The notes under the pieces are model-generated. The model did not search any database. It was not told the origin of the DNA and saw nothing but the letters and a program-made list of their open reading frames with translations. This document shows positions 1-11,798 of a stretch of DNA of 64,000 bases, piece after piece. A program made the translations under genes and the position numbers. How positions within the stretch are numbered: the stretch's first letter is position 1; the number at the start of each line of letters is the position of its first letter. The stretch is from Micromonospora sp. H61 (lineage in GTDB: Bacteria > Actinomycetota > Actinomycetes > Mycobacteriales > Micromonosporaceae), in assembly GCF_018070325.1 (NCBI RefSeq), contig NZ_JAGPXY010000003.1, forward strand, positions 173,353-237,352. Reading direction: 5' to 3'.

Positions 1-1
1 G

Positions 2-325
2 GACGAGTGCCTGGCGGTGCTGGGCCGACTGACCAGAACCCTGGCGCAACCCGACGACGGTGGTGACCCGTGTCGGGCCACCGGGGAGGGCTGGGTGGCC
101 GAGGAGGCGCTGGCCACCGCGCTGCTCTGCGCCGTACGGCACGCCGACGACCCGGTCGCGGCGCTGGCCCGGGGCGCGACCACCGCCGGCGACTCCGACT
201 CGATCGCCGCCCTGGCCGGCGCGTTCGTGGGCGCGGCCGTCGGCATGACCGCCTGGCCGCGCGAATGGGCCAACCGCATCGAGTACGCGGACCAGTTGGC
301 CACGCTCGGCGCGATCTGGGACTGA
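2..325 (+). CDS. ADP-ribosylglycohydrolase family protein (3' end only)
   Basis: Only the last 107 codons lie in the window and the frame is open to the left edge. The motif GDSDSIAALAGA is the C-terminal metal-binding signature of ADP-ribosylglycohydrolases (DraG/ARH fold), in which the paired Asp residues hold magnesium ions that cleave ADP-ribose from proteins or small molecules. The ending with TLGAIWD after a conserved GMTAWP segment also fits this family. The true target cannot be told from this fragment. The next gene, the MazF-like one, is convergent about 110 bp away. Confidence 0.8.
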   Translation, partial: DECLAVLGRLTRTLAQPDDGGDPCRATGEGWVAEEALATALLCAVRHADDPVAALARGATTAGDSDSIAALAGAFVGAAVGMTAWPREWANRIEYADQLATLGAIWD

Positions 326-437
326 TCCGGCCCGGCTCGGCTCGGGTTTCTGTAGACCGGGGCATCCGGGAGCTCAGGACACCGCGACTTTCAGGAACCC
401 GAGTGGATCATGACCGATGAGCGGCCACGAGGGGTGG

Positions 438-974
438 TCAGGAGGTGGGGAGGTGGCGCAGGCTGCGGACCTTCCGCCACAGGTCGGCGTCGCAGCGGCC
501 GGCGTGGTCGGCGAAGGCGCCCGAGCTGAGTCGGATCGGCTCGGTGAGGCTGAGGTAACTGTCGTGCTCCGCGCCCGGGTCCCAGTCCCGGGTGGGAATC
601 CGCACGTGGTCGTCCCGGTCGCTCTTGTCCTGGCTGGTGATCTTCAGGACGTCGGCGCCCCGGGAGTCGGCGCGCAGCACCAGGCACGGACGCACCTTCG
701 ACCCGCTGCCGTCGGCGTACGGCACGTCGGCCCACCAGATCTCGCCGGGCGCCGGGGCGTCGCCGTGCCGGTCGGTGTCGCGCGAGCGGGGTTTGGTGGA
801 CGGCCGTTCGGCGCCACGGGGCCGCGGCGGGGTGGAACGACGGCCACCGGTGCCGCCCCGACCCGGCCTGGTACCCGGACGCCGGTTGGCCACCCGGTGC
901 CGCCAACTGTTCCACGCCCAGCCGGTGGCCACGGCCAGCAGGATCGCCACCGCCCAGAGCAGTGCCTCGGGCAT
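438..974 (-). CDS. Membrane-anchored MazF/PemK-family protein
   Basis: A 178-residue protein with one N-terminal membrane segment (about residues 4-21), a basic Pro/Arg-rich linker to about residue 75, then a MazF/PemK domain. The domain opens with GEIWWADVPYADGSGSKVRP, the family signature (usual form GxVWWadl...G.E.gkkRPvlVl). MazF proteins are usually ribosome-independent mRNA interferases paired with an antitoxin. No antitoxin gene is visible next to it, and the membrane anchor is unusual, so toxin activity is not assured. The ATG at 974 was chosen because a GGAGG lies about 5 nt upstream of it on the coding strand. Longer in-frame starts give an implausible Arg/Ala-rich leader. Confidence 0.75.
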   Translation of the reverse strand: MPEALLWAVAILLAVATGWAWNSWRHRVANRRPGTRPGRGGTGGRRSTPPRPRGAERPSTKPRSRDTDRHGDAPAPGEIWWADVPYADGSGSKVRPCLVLRADSRGADVLKITSQDKSDRDDHVRIPTRDWDPGAEHDSYLSLTEPIRLSSGAFADHAGRCDADLWRKVRSLRHLPTS

Positions 975-1169
975 CAGTACCTCCGCGTCCCGGCGACCCG
1001 CCGGTCGCGCCGTCCGGCGATCCTTGCACGCCGCCGCCGGTGCCGCTCGCCAACCACACCGCAGCCGCCTCGCCGCCCCGAGCCACCCCACCGTCACCCT
1101 CGATCACTTGATGCTGAGTAGCACCGTTGGGTCGGCGGCCCGGTTGGTGGCCGAAGGACCCGCCGCGCC

Positions 1170-1237
1170 GATCTTGCACTTTCGGTCGCCGTTATGCGCG
1201 TAATTCCACCTAATGTCGCGACAGGAAACGCAAGATC
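1170..1237. repeat. Dispersed GATCTTGC...GCAAGATC hairpin repeat, copy 1
   Basis: A 68-bp unit with terminal inverted repeats GATCTTGC and GCAAGATC. Its inner part shares GATCTTGCACTTT, an ATGNCGCGACAG block and the AAGATCG end with the copy at 63768-63834. Two diverged copies at opposite ends of the window point to a genome-wide repeat family that could form RNA hairpins or act as a recombination or methylation substrate through its GATC ends. Confidence 0.7.
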
Positions 1238-1263
1238 GCGGAGGAGGGCGGTCCGGCTTCGTC

Positions 1264-1332
1264 GATCATGGACTTGTGGTGCCTGTTTTGGCGCGATTGA
1301 GGCGCTTTGTCGCCCACCACTACTCCACGATC
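1264..1332. repeat. Imperfect GATC-ended inverted repeat
   Basis: The left arm GATCATGGACTTGTGGTG (1264-1281) is the reverse complement of the right arm ending at 1332 apart from four positions. The right arm read in reverse contains GTGGAGTAGTGG, a string also found in the repeat copies at 26621-26680 and 29005-29060 (ATGGAGTAGTGG, ATGAAGTAGTGG). It is probably a diverged member of that second family. Confidence 0.5.
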
Positions 1333-1423
1333 GGCGGGGCAGGGCGGGGTTGACGAAGAGTCACTCTGTCTGACGCGCCGGTGTCGAGCTACCCAGCATC
1401 AAGTGATCAAGGCAGGCGGGTGA

Positions 1424-3667
<2,244 letters not shown>

Positions 3668-3820
3668 CCCCGCCGACAGCTTCCGCGGCGACTGGCCGCG
3701 TATACCAACTTAATTACGACTACGACCGATTCGTGACTGTCATACCGGGAAACTGGGGGCCGAGGGCGTTTCATTGGGTCACGGCGCGCGCACCGGCACG
3801 CCGATGGTCGGTCGGGAGGT

Positions 3821-6502
3821 GTGGTGGAGGTCGCCGACCCACGCAACTCGCTGCCTGCGGGACGGGTCGCACCGTTCGCCGCCTTCGTCGCCGGCATCCT
3901 GGCGGTCGCCGCGCTGACCGCCGCCGTTCCACTCGCGACGCTCCCCGGCGAGTTGTCCGAGTTGCCGGTGGCGTTCTGGACGATGGCCGCGCTCGCCGTG
4001 GTCTGCGACGCGCGCCCGTTCGTGCCACCGGGGCGCCGGCAGACGTCGGCGGTCTTCCCGTCCACCTGCTTCACCTTCGCGATCCTGCTCGGCTGGGGTC
4101 TCGGCCCGGCTGTGGTGGTGCAGGCGGTGGGTGTCGTCGTCTCGGGTTGGCGGATGCGGCACGCCGCGTGGCGCACGGCGTTCAACGTCGGCCAGTACGC
4201 GTGCGCCCTCGCCGCCGCGTACGGGGTGATCCAGCTCGGCTCGGGCACCATCTTCTCCGGTGGGCGGTTGCACTGGACCGACGTGGCCGCCGTCGGCGGT
4301 GCCGCGCTGGCCTGGTTCGTCGTCAACTACGGGCTGGTCAGCTGGGCGGTGCGGCTGCGGTTCGGGGACCGTTGGTGGCCCACCGTCCGCCAGGGCCTCG
4401 GCTTCGAGTTGCTCTCCACCGGCTCACTGCTGCTGCTCGCCCCGGTGCTGGTCGCGGCGGCGCGGGTCAGCGCCGCACTGATCCCGCTGGTGCTGGTGCC
4501 GCTCTTCGCCGTCTACCGGATGGCACGGTTGACAAACGAACAGCAGCACCTTGCCGCCGCCGACCCGCTGACCGGGCTGCCCAACCGCAAGGCCCTGCTG
4601 GCCGAGGTGGCCGAACAGGTGCACCTGCATGCCGAGCGGACCGCCCGTGGTGAACCCGACGGGCAGCTCGCGCTCCTGCTGATCGACCTGGACCGTTTCA
4701 AGAACGTCAACGACGCCCTCGGGCACGCCGTGGGCGACCGGCTCCTGGTCGAGGTCAGCGCCCGGCTCACCGACATGCAGCCCCGGCCACAGATGATCGC
4801 CCGGCTGGGCGGTGACGAGTTCGCCATCGTGATGACCGGGCTGACCGACGTCGGTCAGGCGCGGGAGTTGGCCGACCGGGTGGTCCAGGCGCTGGCCGAG
4901 CCGGTGCCGCTCGACGGGTTGCCGTTGGACGTGGGCGGGTCGATCGGGATCGCCCTCTTCCCGGAGCACGGCGAGGACTTCGCCACTCTGATGCGCCACG
5001 CCGACGTCGCGATGTACGACGCCAAACACCGCAACGACACGGTGGCCGTGTACGCCCCGGAGTCCGACCACAACTCCGCCGAGCGACTCGGTCTCCTCGC
5101 CGACCTGCGCCGCGTACTGGAGGCCAGCCCCTCGACCGAGGGGCCGTTCGAGGCCGACGCCGACGCCGAGTCGGCAGTGCAGGGCCAGGGCGAGGGTGCG
5201 GCGCCGGACGGGAACGGCCGGCACGGCGTGCCGAGCCACGCCGAGCGGACGGCCGACGTACCCCTTGTCGCGTCGGGGGAGGTGCGCGGCGGTGACGGGG
5301 CGGCGCTGCCCACCGGCGCCCCGGCCGAGAGCGCGCTGCCCACCGCGGCGTCGGACCGGTCCGCAGCAGCGGCGGGCCCGGCGTCGGCGGTCGCCACAGC
5401 ACGGCCGGGACCTGCCCGGTGGTGGGCACGCCGTCGGCGCGCCGACGCCGAGCTGGTGCACTCCGATGAGCTGATCAACCGGATCGCCACCGGAGCCGAC
5501 CCGATCCGGGGCCGCAACACCCGTGCCACTGTCGCCGGCACCCGTTCCGGCCCGGTCCGGGAGCGGCGCGCCGGCGGCGGGATCGGTGGGCGGTCCCCGA
5601 ACGGGAGCGCGGTGGGCAAGGGGCGCAGCGGGGCTCGGCGGGACGTCGGGCCGGGTACGCCTGGGCAGCCACTCGAACCGACCGGGTGGGCCCACGCGGA
5701 CGACGAGCCGGCCGACGACGCCGGGGAAATCACCATGTACTACCAGCCGCAGATCGCCATCGCGACCGGCGAGGTGGTCGGCGTGGAGGCACTGCTGCGG
5801 TGGCGGCACCCCCGGCGGGGCATGGTCGACCCGGAGGAACTCATCCGGGTCGCCGAGCAGAGCGCCGTGATGCGACTGCTCACCCGTCGTGTCGTCGACG
5901 ACGTGGTGGAGCAGCTCGCCAGGTGGTCGGCGGCCGGCATCGGCCTGCGTGCCGCGCTGAACGTGAGCGTGCGTGACCTGCACACCGGCGAGATCGCCGA
6001 CCAGATCGCCGACCGGCTGGCCCGCCACGGGGTTCCGGCCGAGCGGCTTCAGGTCGAGATCACCGAGGGCGCGTTGATGGCCGATCCGCGTCGGGTGCTG
6101 GCCACCATCTCCCGGCTGCACCGGATCGGGGTGGCCATCGCGTTGGACGACTTCGGCACCGGCTACTCCTCGCTCCAGCACCTACGCCGACTGCCGCTGG
6201 CGGAGGTGAAGGTGGACCGGTCGTTCGTCCTCGGCATGGCCGACGACGCCGACGACGCGGCGATCGTCCGGTCGATGATCGAGCTGGCCGGCGCGCTGGG
6301 GCTGCGGGTGGTGGCCGAGGGTGTCGAGGACGAGCGGACCTGGCGGATGCTGCACGCCGCCGGCTGCGACGCCGCTCAGGGCTGGTTCTACGCCCGGCCG
6401 ATGCCGGCCGAGGAGTTGGTCACCTGGCTGGCCCGGTACCGGCCGGTCCGCCCGACCGGCGGGCACCCGCAGCCGGATGTCGCTCGCCGTCCCACCCGCT
6501 GA
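3821..6502 (+). CDS. Membrane GGDEF-EAL protein, cyclic di-GMP cyclase/phosphodiesterase
   Basis: An 893-residue protein. Residues 1-230 are strongly hydrophobic with several membrane segments and resemble a sensor domain of the MASE type. A GGDEF domain follows, with GGDEF intact at 330-334 and the metal-binding LIDLDRFK motif, but its inhibitory RxxD site is absent. A low-complexity Gly/Arg/Ala linker of about 200 residues leads to an EAL domain (E656 of [35 protein letters not shown]). All catalytic EAL residues expected from known structures are present, so both making and breaking cyclic di-GMP are possible. The start is uncertain: GGGAGG lies very close to GTG 3821, and GTG 3824 is equally plausible. 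Confidence 0.9.
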   Translation: MVEVADPRNSLPAGRVAPFAAFVAGILAVAALTAAVPLATLPGELSELPVAFWTMAALAVVCDARPFVPPGRRQTSAVFPSTCFTFAILLGWGLGPAVVVQAVGVVVSGWRMRHAAWRTAFNVGQYACALAAAYGVIQLGSGTIFSGGRLHWTDVAAVGGAALAWFVVNYGLVSWAVRLRFGDRWWPTVRQGLGFELLSTGSLLLLAPVLVAAARVSAALIPLVLVPLFAVYRMARLTNEQQHLAAADPLTGLPNRKALLAEVAEQVHLHAERTARGEPDGQLALLLIDLDRFKNVNDALGHAVGDRLLVEVSARLTDMQPRPQMIARLGGDEFAIVMTGLTDVGQARELADRVVQALAEPVPLDGLPLDVGGSIGIALFPEHGEDFATLMRHADVAMYDAKHRNDTVAVYAPESDHNSAERLGLLADLRRVLEASPSTEGPFEADADAESAVQGQGEGAAPDGNGRHGVPSHAERTADVPLVASGEVRGGDGAALPTGAPAESALPTAASDRSAAAAGPASAVATARPGPARWWARRRRADAELVHSDELINRIATGADPIRGRNTRATVAGTRSGPVRERRAGGGIGGRSPNGSAVGKGRSGARRDVGPGTPGQPLEPTGWAHADDEPADDAGEITMYYQPQIAIATGEVVGVEALLRWRHPRRGMVDPEELIRVAEQSAVMRLLTRRVVDDVVEQLARWSAAGIGLRAALNVSVRDLHTGEIADQIADRLARHGVPAERLQVEITEGALMADPRRVLATISRLHRIGVAIALDDFGTGYSSLQHLRRLPLAEVKVDRSFVLGMADDADDAAIVRSMIELAGALGLRVVAEGVEDERTWRMLHAAGCDAAQGWFYARPMPAEELVTWLARYRPVRPTGGHPQPDVARRPTR

Positions 6503-6558
6503 CCCGGCACGAGGGTCGCTGGAGGGGGAGTCGGGGACGCGGCACCCGAGCGGAACAA

Positions 6559-6564
6559 TAGACT
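6559..6564 (+). promoter_or_regulatory. Candidate -10 element for gatCA
   Basis: TAGACT in an otherwise GC-rich stretch about 84 bp before the gatC start matches the actinobacterial TAnnnT -10 pattern. No convincing -35 hexamer is present, so the call is weak. Confidence 0.3.
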
Positions 6565-6647
6565 CGCTCCGGTCACCGCGTGTCACGCTCCACCTGTCGC
6601 GCGGCCGGCACACCGCCCGACCAGCAGGAATTCAGAAGGGGGCACGG

Positions 6648-6953
6648 ATGGCCGCCATCTCCCGCGAGGAGGTCGCGCACCTGGCGCGCCTGTCGCGGCT
6701 CGCCGTCACCGAGGAGGAGCTGGACACGTTCGCCGGCCAGCTCGACGTGATCCTCCAGGCGGTCGCCCAGGTCGGCGAGGTCGCCGCCGCGGACATCCCG
6801 CCGACCTCGCACTCGGTGCCGCTGACCAACATCTTCCGCGAGGACGTCGTCACGCCGTGCCTGACCCCGGAGGAAGCGCTGTCGGGCGCGCCCGACGCCG
6901 AGGACCAGCGGTTCCGCGTACCGCGGATCCTGACCGAGGATGTGGCCTCATGA
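6648..6953 (+). CDS. gatC: Asp-tRNA(Asn)/Glu-tRNA(Gln) amidotransferase subunit C
   Basis: A 101-residue GatC, the small stabilising belt subunit of the GatCAB amidotransferase, which converts misacylated Glu-tRNA(Gln) and Asp-tRNA(Asn) to the correct species. Family landmarks are [15 protein letters not shown] at the N-terminus and the proline-containing loop [13 protein letters not shown]. An AGAAGGGGG ribosome-binding site sits about 6 nt before ATG 6648. Its TGA overlaps the gatA ATG (ATGA), indicating translational coupling. Confidence 0.95.
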   Translation: MAAISREEVAHLARLSRLAVTEEELDTFAGQLDVILQAVAQVGEVAAADIPPTSHSVPLTNIFREDVVTPCLTPEEALSGAPDAEDQRFRVPRILTEDVAS

Positions 6954-8443
6954 GCGAGCTGACCGGCAAGAGCGATCTGACCAGAATGACCGCGACGGAG
7001 ATCGCGAGCCTGGTCGCCGGAGGCGAGACCTCCGCCGTCGAGGTGACCCAGGCGCACCTGGATCGGATCGCCGCGGTCGACGACCGGGTGCACGCCTTCC
7101 TGCACGTCGACACCGAGGGCGCGCTCGCCGCGGCCCGCGCGGTGGACGAGCGCCGGGCCGCCGGCGAGGAGCTGGGCCCGCTCGCGGGTGTGCCGGTCGC
7201 GGTCAAGGACGTGCTCGCCACCCGGGGTGTACCGACCACCGTGGGGTCGAAGATCCTGGAGGGCTGGCGCCCGCCGTACGACGCGACGATCGTGCAGCGG
7301 CTGCGGGAGGCCGGCACCGTGATGCTCGGCAAGACCAACATGGACGAGTTCGCGATGGGCTCCTCCACCGAATACTCGGCGTACGGCCCGACGCACAACC
7401 CGTGGGACCTGAGCCGGATCCCGGGTGGTTCGGGTGGTGGCAGCGCCGCCGCGCTGGCCGCGTACGAGGCGCCGCTGGCGATCGGCTCGGACACCGGCGG
7501 CTCGATCCGTCAGCCCGGCGCGGTCACCGGCACCGTGGGCGCCAAGCCCACCTACGGCGGCACCTCCCGTTACGGGCTGGTGGCCTTCTCCTCGTCGCTC
7601 GACACCCCCGGCCCGTGTGCCCGTACGGTGCTCGACGCGGCCCTGCTGCACCAGGTGATCGGCGGGCACGACCCGCGCGACTCCACCTCGATTCCGCAGC
7701 CGGTGCCGGACGTGGTGGCGGCGGCGAAGCTCGGCGCTACCGGTGACCTGACCGGTGTGCGGCTCGGCATCGTGAGCGAGTTCGTGGGCGAGGGCGCCGA
7801 GCCGGGTGTGATGGCCGCGTTCCGTGAGTCGGTGGACGCGCTGACCAAGATGGGTGCCGAGGTCGTCGAGGTGTCCTGCCCGACGTTCGCGTACGCCCTG
7901 CCGGCGTACTACCTGATCGCCCCGAGCGAGTGCTCCTCCAACCTGGCCCGGTTCGACGGTGTCCGGTTCGGCCTGCGGGTCGGCGACGACGGCAACCGGT
8001 CGTTGGAGGAGGTCATGTCGCTGACCCGGGAGGCCGGCTTCGGCCCTGAGGTCAAGCGCCGCATCATGATCGGCACGTACGCGCTGTCGTCGGGTTACTA
8101 CGACGCGTACTACGGGCAGGCGCAGAAGGTGCGGACGCTCATCACCCGGGACTTCACCGCCGCGTTCGAGCGGGTCGACGCGCTGATCTCGCCGACCACC
8201 CCGTCGGTGGCGTTCCCGATGGGCGCGCGGACCGCCGACCCGTACCAGATGTACCTGGCCGACCTGTACACGATTCCGACGAACCTGTACGGCGGGCCGG
8301 GCATCTCGGTGCCCTGTGGGCTCTCCGAGGGGCTGCCGGTCGGTCTGCAGGTGATGGCCCCGACGATGGCCGACGACCGGATGTACCGGGTCGCCGCCGC
8401 GTTGGAGTCCGCAGTCGGCACGTTCACCCCGCCGGCGCTCTGA
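6950..8443 (+). CDS. gatA: Asp-tRNA(Asn)/Glu-tRNA(Gln) amidotransferase subunit A
   Basis: A 497-residue amidase-signature protein that releases ammonia from glutamine for the GatB active site. The catalytic Ser-cisSer-Lys triad is visible: K86 in VAVKDVL, the glycine-serine loop [14 protein letters not shown], and the nucleophile region [11 protein letters not shown]. The ATG at 6950 overlaps the gatC stop by 4 nt. Downstream, the expected gatB does not follow. A two-gene insertion (8455-10116) separates them. Confidence 0.97.
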   Translation: MSELTGKSDLTRMTATEIASLVAGGETSAVEVTQAHLDRIAAVDDRVHAFLHVDTEGALAAARAVDERRAAGEELGPLAGVPVAVKDVLATRGVPTTVGSKILEGWRPPYDATIVQRLREAGTVMLGKTNMDEFAMGSSTEYSAYGPTHNPWDLSRIPGGSGGGSAAALAAYEAPLAIGSDTGGSIRQPGAVTGTVGAKPTYGGTSRYGLVAFSSSLDTPGPCARTVLDAALLHQVIGGHDPRDSTSIPQPVPDVVAAAKLGATGDLTGVRLGIVSEFVGEGAEPGVMAAFRESVDALTKMGAEVVEVSCPTFAYALPAYYLIAPSECSSNLARFDGVRFGLRVGDDGNRSLEEVMSLTREAGFGPEVKRRIMIGTYALSSGYYDAYYGQAQKVRTLITRDFTAAFERVDALISPTTPSVAFPMGARTADPYQMYLADLYTIPTNLYGGPGISVPCGLSEGLPVGLQVMAPTMADDRMYRVAAALESAVGTFTPPAL

Positions 8444-8454
8444 GGGCGGGCGGG

Positions 8455-9846
8455 ATGCTGACGCGGATCGAGATTGACGGGTTCAAGTCTTTCCGTGATT
8501 TCTCGTTGGACATCCCGCCCTTCCTTGTGATCATCGGCCGGAATGCGGCAGGCAAGTCGAACTTGTTCGACGCCATTCAGTTCCTCGGTCGGCTGGCCGG
8601 CGACCCGGTTCTTGAGGCCGCCCAACACATGCGTGGCGACATCGTGGATCTGTTTCACAAGCACACCGACGGATCCTCGGTCGAGGTGATGTCGTTTGCC
8701 GTGGAAGTGCTGCTCGACAGATCGGTTACCGATGCGTTTGGTGACACGGCCGAGGTCAACCACTCGCGGCTTCGCTATGAGCTGACGCTTGAACTCAGGT
8801 CGACCGGCCACAGCGGGACGCAGCGGCCGTATGTCGTCCGTGAGGCGGTTCGGAGAATCCGCCGGGCGGACGACACCTGGGTCGCCCGGTTCGACGCCGA
8901 GCAGCGTAAGCGGTTGGCGGCCTACCGCACCGGTGCCGATCCGTTGGAGACGGAGCAGGACGAGCAGAACAGGCCGGTCTTCAGCATCAGGCAGCAGGGC
9001 AATCAGGGGCGCAAGCGTCGGCTTCCTGCGACGGCTGCCACCGCCACAGTCTTGTCCAGCCTGACCACGGCCACCGACTTCCCCCTGCTGTACGCGCTCA
9101 AGCGGGAGATGCAGTCGTGGCGTCTGCTGCACCTGGATCCCAGCGCGCTCCGTGCCCCTGATTCCTACGACGACCCCGATGGCCTCGCGGCTAACGGAGG
9201 TCACCTGGCCAACACGCTGCGGCGGTTGGCGGATGAGACCGGCAGTGACGACAGGCCGGAAGGGGCGCTGAACGACCTGTCCGCTGACTTGGCCGCCGTC
9301 ATCCCGGGTGTCATCCGGGTTCGCCTTGCTGAGGACGAGGCCCGCCGACAGCGGCAGGTGGAAGTGCTGACTCGGGAGGAAGCGCCGTTCTCCGCCAGGG
9401 TGGCCTCGGACGGAACCCTCCGGGCGATCGCCCTGCTGGCGGCACTTTACGATCCCAGGGGTGCCGGTCTTATCTGCTTCGAAGAGCCTGAGAACGGCAT
9501 CTTCCCGCAACGGCTCGCGCAGTTCGTCAGGTACCTCCGGAACCTCGTCGATAGGGCCATCGACGCTAGAGCCGAGGGCACCGCTCTTACTCAGCTCATA
9601 CTGAGCAGTCACTCGCCGGCGATCCTGCGGGCGTTGGAACCCGCCCACGCCCGGCTGCGGACCGACGCGGTCTTCATGGACGTCGTCAGTCGCGTGCAAC
9701 GCGGCCAGGCCCGCAGCCGGGTCAGTCGGTGGAGGGCGATTGCGGGGGCACGGCAGCTCACGATCGAGGACGCGTTGGATGTCGGGAGTGTGGTGAGCCC
9801 GAGAGAAATCGCTGAGTTCGAGGTCATGGCGGAGTTGGACAACTGA
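8455..9846 (+). CDS. AAA-family (SMC/RecF-like) ATPase inserted between gatA and gatB
   Basis: A 463-residue ATPase of the AAA_21/AAA_15 type. It opens with RIEIDGFKSF and a Walker A GRNAAGKS at residues 28-35. It has an ABC-like signature region ASDGTLRAIALLAAL, Walker B LICFEEPENGI (E343, E344) and a switch histidine in SSHSP (H386). It lacks a C-terminal TOPRIM nuclease domain, so it is not a full OLD nuclease. The start is 12 bp after gatA, and its TGA overlaps the start of the next short gene (TGATG). ATPases of this kind commonly act with a separate nuclease or TOPRIM-like partner in DNA repair or phage defence. Here that partner looks broken. Function is inferred. Confidence 0.85.
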   Translation: MLTRIEIDGFKSFRDFSLDIPPFLVIIGRNAAGKSNLFDAIQFLGRLAGDPVLEAAQHMRGDIVDLFHKHTDGSSVEVMSFAVEVLLDRSVTDAFGDTAEVNHSRLRYELTLELRSTGHSGTQRPYVVREAVRRIRRADDTWVARFDAEQRKRLAAYRTGADPLETEQDEQNRPVFSIRQQGNQGRKRRLPATAATATVLSSLTTATDFPLLYALKREMQSWRLLHLDPSALRAPDSYDDPDGLAANGGHLANTLRRLADETGSDDRPEGALNDLSADLAAVIPGVIRVRLAEDEARRQRQVEVLTREEAPFSARVASDGTLRAIALLAALYDPRGAGLICFEEPENGIFPQRLAQFVRYLRNLVDRAIDARAEGTALTQLILSSHSPAILRALEPAHARLRTDAVFMDVVSRVQRGQARSRVSRWRAIAGARQLTIEDALDVGSVVSPREIAEFEVMAELDN

Positions 9847-10079
9847 TGCGTTACCTGACCTCCGCGTTGGTCTCCGAGGGCGTCACCGATGACCAGTTTC
9901 TTCCCAGGCTGCTTGCCAGGGCGTTGACCGAGATCTGCTTGACGGAATTCGAGGACGCGGTCGAGGTCGCTGACGTTCAGCCGTTACGCGATCGAAGAGG
10001 GCCGTGCTCGATTGCTAATGTCATCGGACTCGTCGAGCAGAATCCGGCGAGCTTCTCCCTCGTACCCCACCGTCGGTGA
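9846..10079 (+). pseudogene. Frameshifted, truncated partner gene (DUF4276/TOPRIM-like start)
   Basis: The open frame encodes 77 residues beginning MRYLTSALVSEGVTDDQFLP. This start, a beta-strand followed by an EGxTDxxFLP acidic motif, resembles small TOPRIM-like proteins (DUF4276 type) often encoded directly after AAA ATPases. The frame ends ...SFSLVPHRR and then stops. Moving to the +1 frame at about 10075 continues as GDATHAGRNPAED before a stop at 10114-10116, which reads like the continuation HRxGDA of such a protein. A two-base deletion near 10074 plus loss of the remaining C-terminus would explain this. The family assignment comes from recalled sequence similarity only. Confidence 0.55.
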
Positions 10080-10173
10080 CGCCACGCACGCCGGAAGAAA
10101 CCCGGCCGAGGATTGATCGGGCAACCCCATTAGGCTGGACAGGTTCTGTCCCGGATCGCGCCTGGAGCGTCTC

Positions 10174-11673
10174 ATGACCACGACACTGCCCGCGTACGAC
10201 GAGGTCGTTGCGCGCTTCGAACCGGTGATCGGCCTGGAGACCCACGTCGAGCTGGGCACGAACACCAAGATGTTCTGCGGTTGCCCGACCGACTTCGGCG
10301 GCGAGCCGAACACCCGGGTCTGCCCGGTGTGCCTGGGTCTGCCCGGTTCGCTGCCGGTGGCCAACAAGGCGGCCATCGAGGCGATCATCCGGATCGGCCT
10401 GGCGTTGAACTGCTCGATCGCGGAGTGGTGCCGGTTCGCCCGGAAGAACTACTTCTACCCGGACATGCCGAAGAACTTCCAGATCAGCCAGTACGACGAG
10501 CCGATCTGCGTCGACGGTTACCTGGACGTCGAGGTCAACGGCGAGACGGTACGGATCGAGATCGAGCGGGTGCACCTCGAGGAGGACACCGGCAAGACGC
10601 TGCACGTCGGCGGTGCCACCGGCCGCATCCACGGCGCGACGGAGTCGCTCGTCGACTACAACCGGGCCGGCATCCCGCTGGTCGAGATCGTCACCAAGCC
10701 GATCACGGGCACCGGTGCGCTCGCCCCCGACGTGGCCAAGGCGTACGTCGCCGAGCTGCGCGACGTGATCCGCACCCTCGGCGTCTCCGACGTGCGGATG
10801 GAGGAGGGTTCGCTGCGCTGCGACGTGAACACCTCGCTCAACCTGCCGGGCGCGGAGTGGGGCACCCGTACCGAGACGAAGAACGTCAACTCGCTGCGGT
10901 CGGTGGAGCGGGCGGTCCGCTCGGAGATGCTGCGGCAGGCGTCGGTGCTCGACGCGGGCGGCCGGATCACCCAGGAGACGCGGCACTTCCACGAGGACAC
11001 CGGTGACACCACCCCGGGTCGCTCGAAGGAGACGGCCACCGACTACCGGTACTTCCCCGAGCCGGATCTGGTGCCGATCGCCCCGGACCCGGCCTGGGTC
11101 GCCGAGCTGAAGGCCGCACTGCCGGAGCTGCCCCGGGTGCACCGGCGTCGGCTCCAGGAGCAGTGGGGCCTCTCCGACCTGGACATGCAGTCGGTGCTGA
11201 ACGCCGGCGCGGTCGAGCTGATCGAGGCCACCGTGGCCGCCGGCACCACCCCGGCGGCGGCCCGCAAGTGGTGGCTGGGTGAGCTGTCCCGCCGGGCCAA
11301 CGAGAGCGGCGTGGAGCTGGCCGAGATCGGTGCCACCCCCGCGCAGGTCGCCGAGCTTCAGGGGCTGGTCGACGCCGGCAAGCTCAACGACAAGATGGCC
11401 CGCACGGTGTTGGAGGGCGTGGTCGACGGTGAGGGATCGCCCACCGAGATCATGACCAACCGGGGCCTGGAGGTCGTGTCGGACACCGGCGCGCTCACCG
11501 CCGCCGTGGACGAGGCGATCGCCGCGAACCCCGGCATCGCCGACAAGATCCGCAGCGGCAAGGTCGCGGCGGTCGGCGCGCTGGTCGGCGCGGTCATGAA
11601 GACCACCCGTGGTCAGGCCGACGCGAAGACCCTGCGTGAGCTGATCCTGGAGCGACTCGGCGTCCAGGGCTGA
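10174..11673 (+). CDS. gatB: Asp-tRNA(Asn)/Glu-tRNA(Gln) amidotransferase subunit B
   Basis: A 499-residue GatB that phosphorylates the misacylated tRNA and completes transamidation with ammonia channelled from GatA. Visible landmarks are [12 protein letters not shown], the zinc-binding pattern CGC followed by CPVC, the segment [18 protein letters not shown], and the C-terminal YqeY-like tail. GGAG lies 7 nt before ATG 10174. A TAGGCT at about 10131 could give it its own promoter, which it would need because the ATPase insertion separates it from gatCA. A strong terminator follows. Confidence 0.97.
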   Translation: MTTTLPAYDEVVARFEPVIGLETHVELGTNTKMFCGCPTDFGGEPNTRVCPVCLGLPGSLPVANKAAIEAIIRIGLALNCSIAEWCRFARKNYFYPDMPKNFQISQYDEPICVDGYLDVEVNGETVRIEIERVHLEEDTGKTLHVGGATGRIHGATESLVDYNRAGIPLVEIVTKPITGTGALAPDVAKAYVAELRDVIRTLGVSDVRMEEGSLRCDVNTSLNLPGAEWGTRTETKNVNSLRSVERAVRSEMLRQASVLDAGGRITQETRHFHEDTGDTTPGRSKETATDYRYFPEPDLVPIAPDPAWVAELKAALPELPRVHRRRLQEQWGLSDLDMQSVLNAGAVELIEATVAAGTTPAAARKWWLGELSRRANESGVELAEIGATPAQVAELQGLVDAGKLNDKMARTVLEGVVDGEGSPTEIMTNRGLEVVSDTGALTAAVDEAIAANPGIADKIRSGKVAAVGALVGAVMKTTRGQADAKTLRELILERLGVQG

Positions 11674-11689
11674 GAGACCCACCCGCAGC

Positions 11690-11719
11690 AGGCCGCCGCC
11701 GCGACCCGGCGGCGGCCTT
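11690..11719 (+). terminator. Hairpin terminator after gatB
   Basis: GGCCGCCGCC (11691-11700) pairs perfectly with GGCGGCGGCC (11708-11717) around a 7-nt loop, 17 bp past the gatB stop. Only two T residues follow, which is common for actinobacterial terminators. Confidence 0.75.
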
Positions 11720-11798
11720 CCGCAACCCCCCTGTCGACTACGCGGCCACCCCGCACCCCTCGCGAGGGCGTCAACGGCGACGCCTGGATGGAGCCACC

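Larger units (their letters stand above)
1101..1409. repeat. Outer inverted repeat enclosing two hairpins (MITE-like block)
   Basis: The ends 1101-1122 and 1388-1409 are inverted copies of a 22-bp sequence with core ATCACTTGATGCTG and two mismatches. The 265 bp between them contains two further hairpin-type repeats (1170-1237 and 1264-1332). No transposase frame is inside. The arrangement resembles a small non-autonomous element or a target of nested repeat insertions. That interpretation is inference. Confidence 0.6.
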
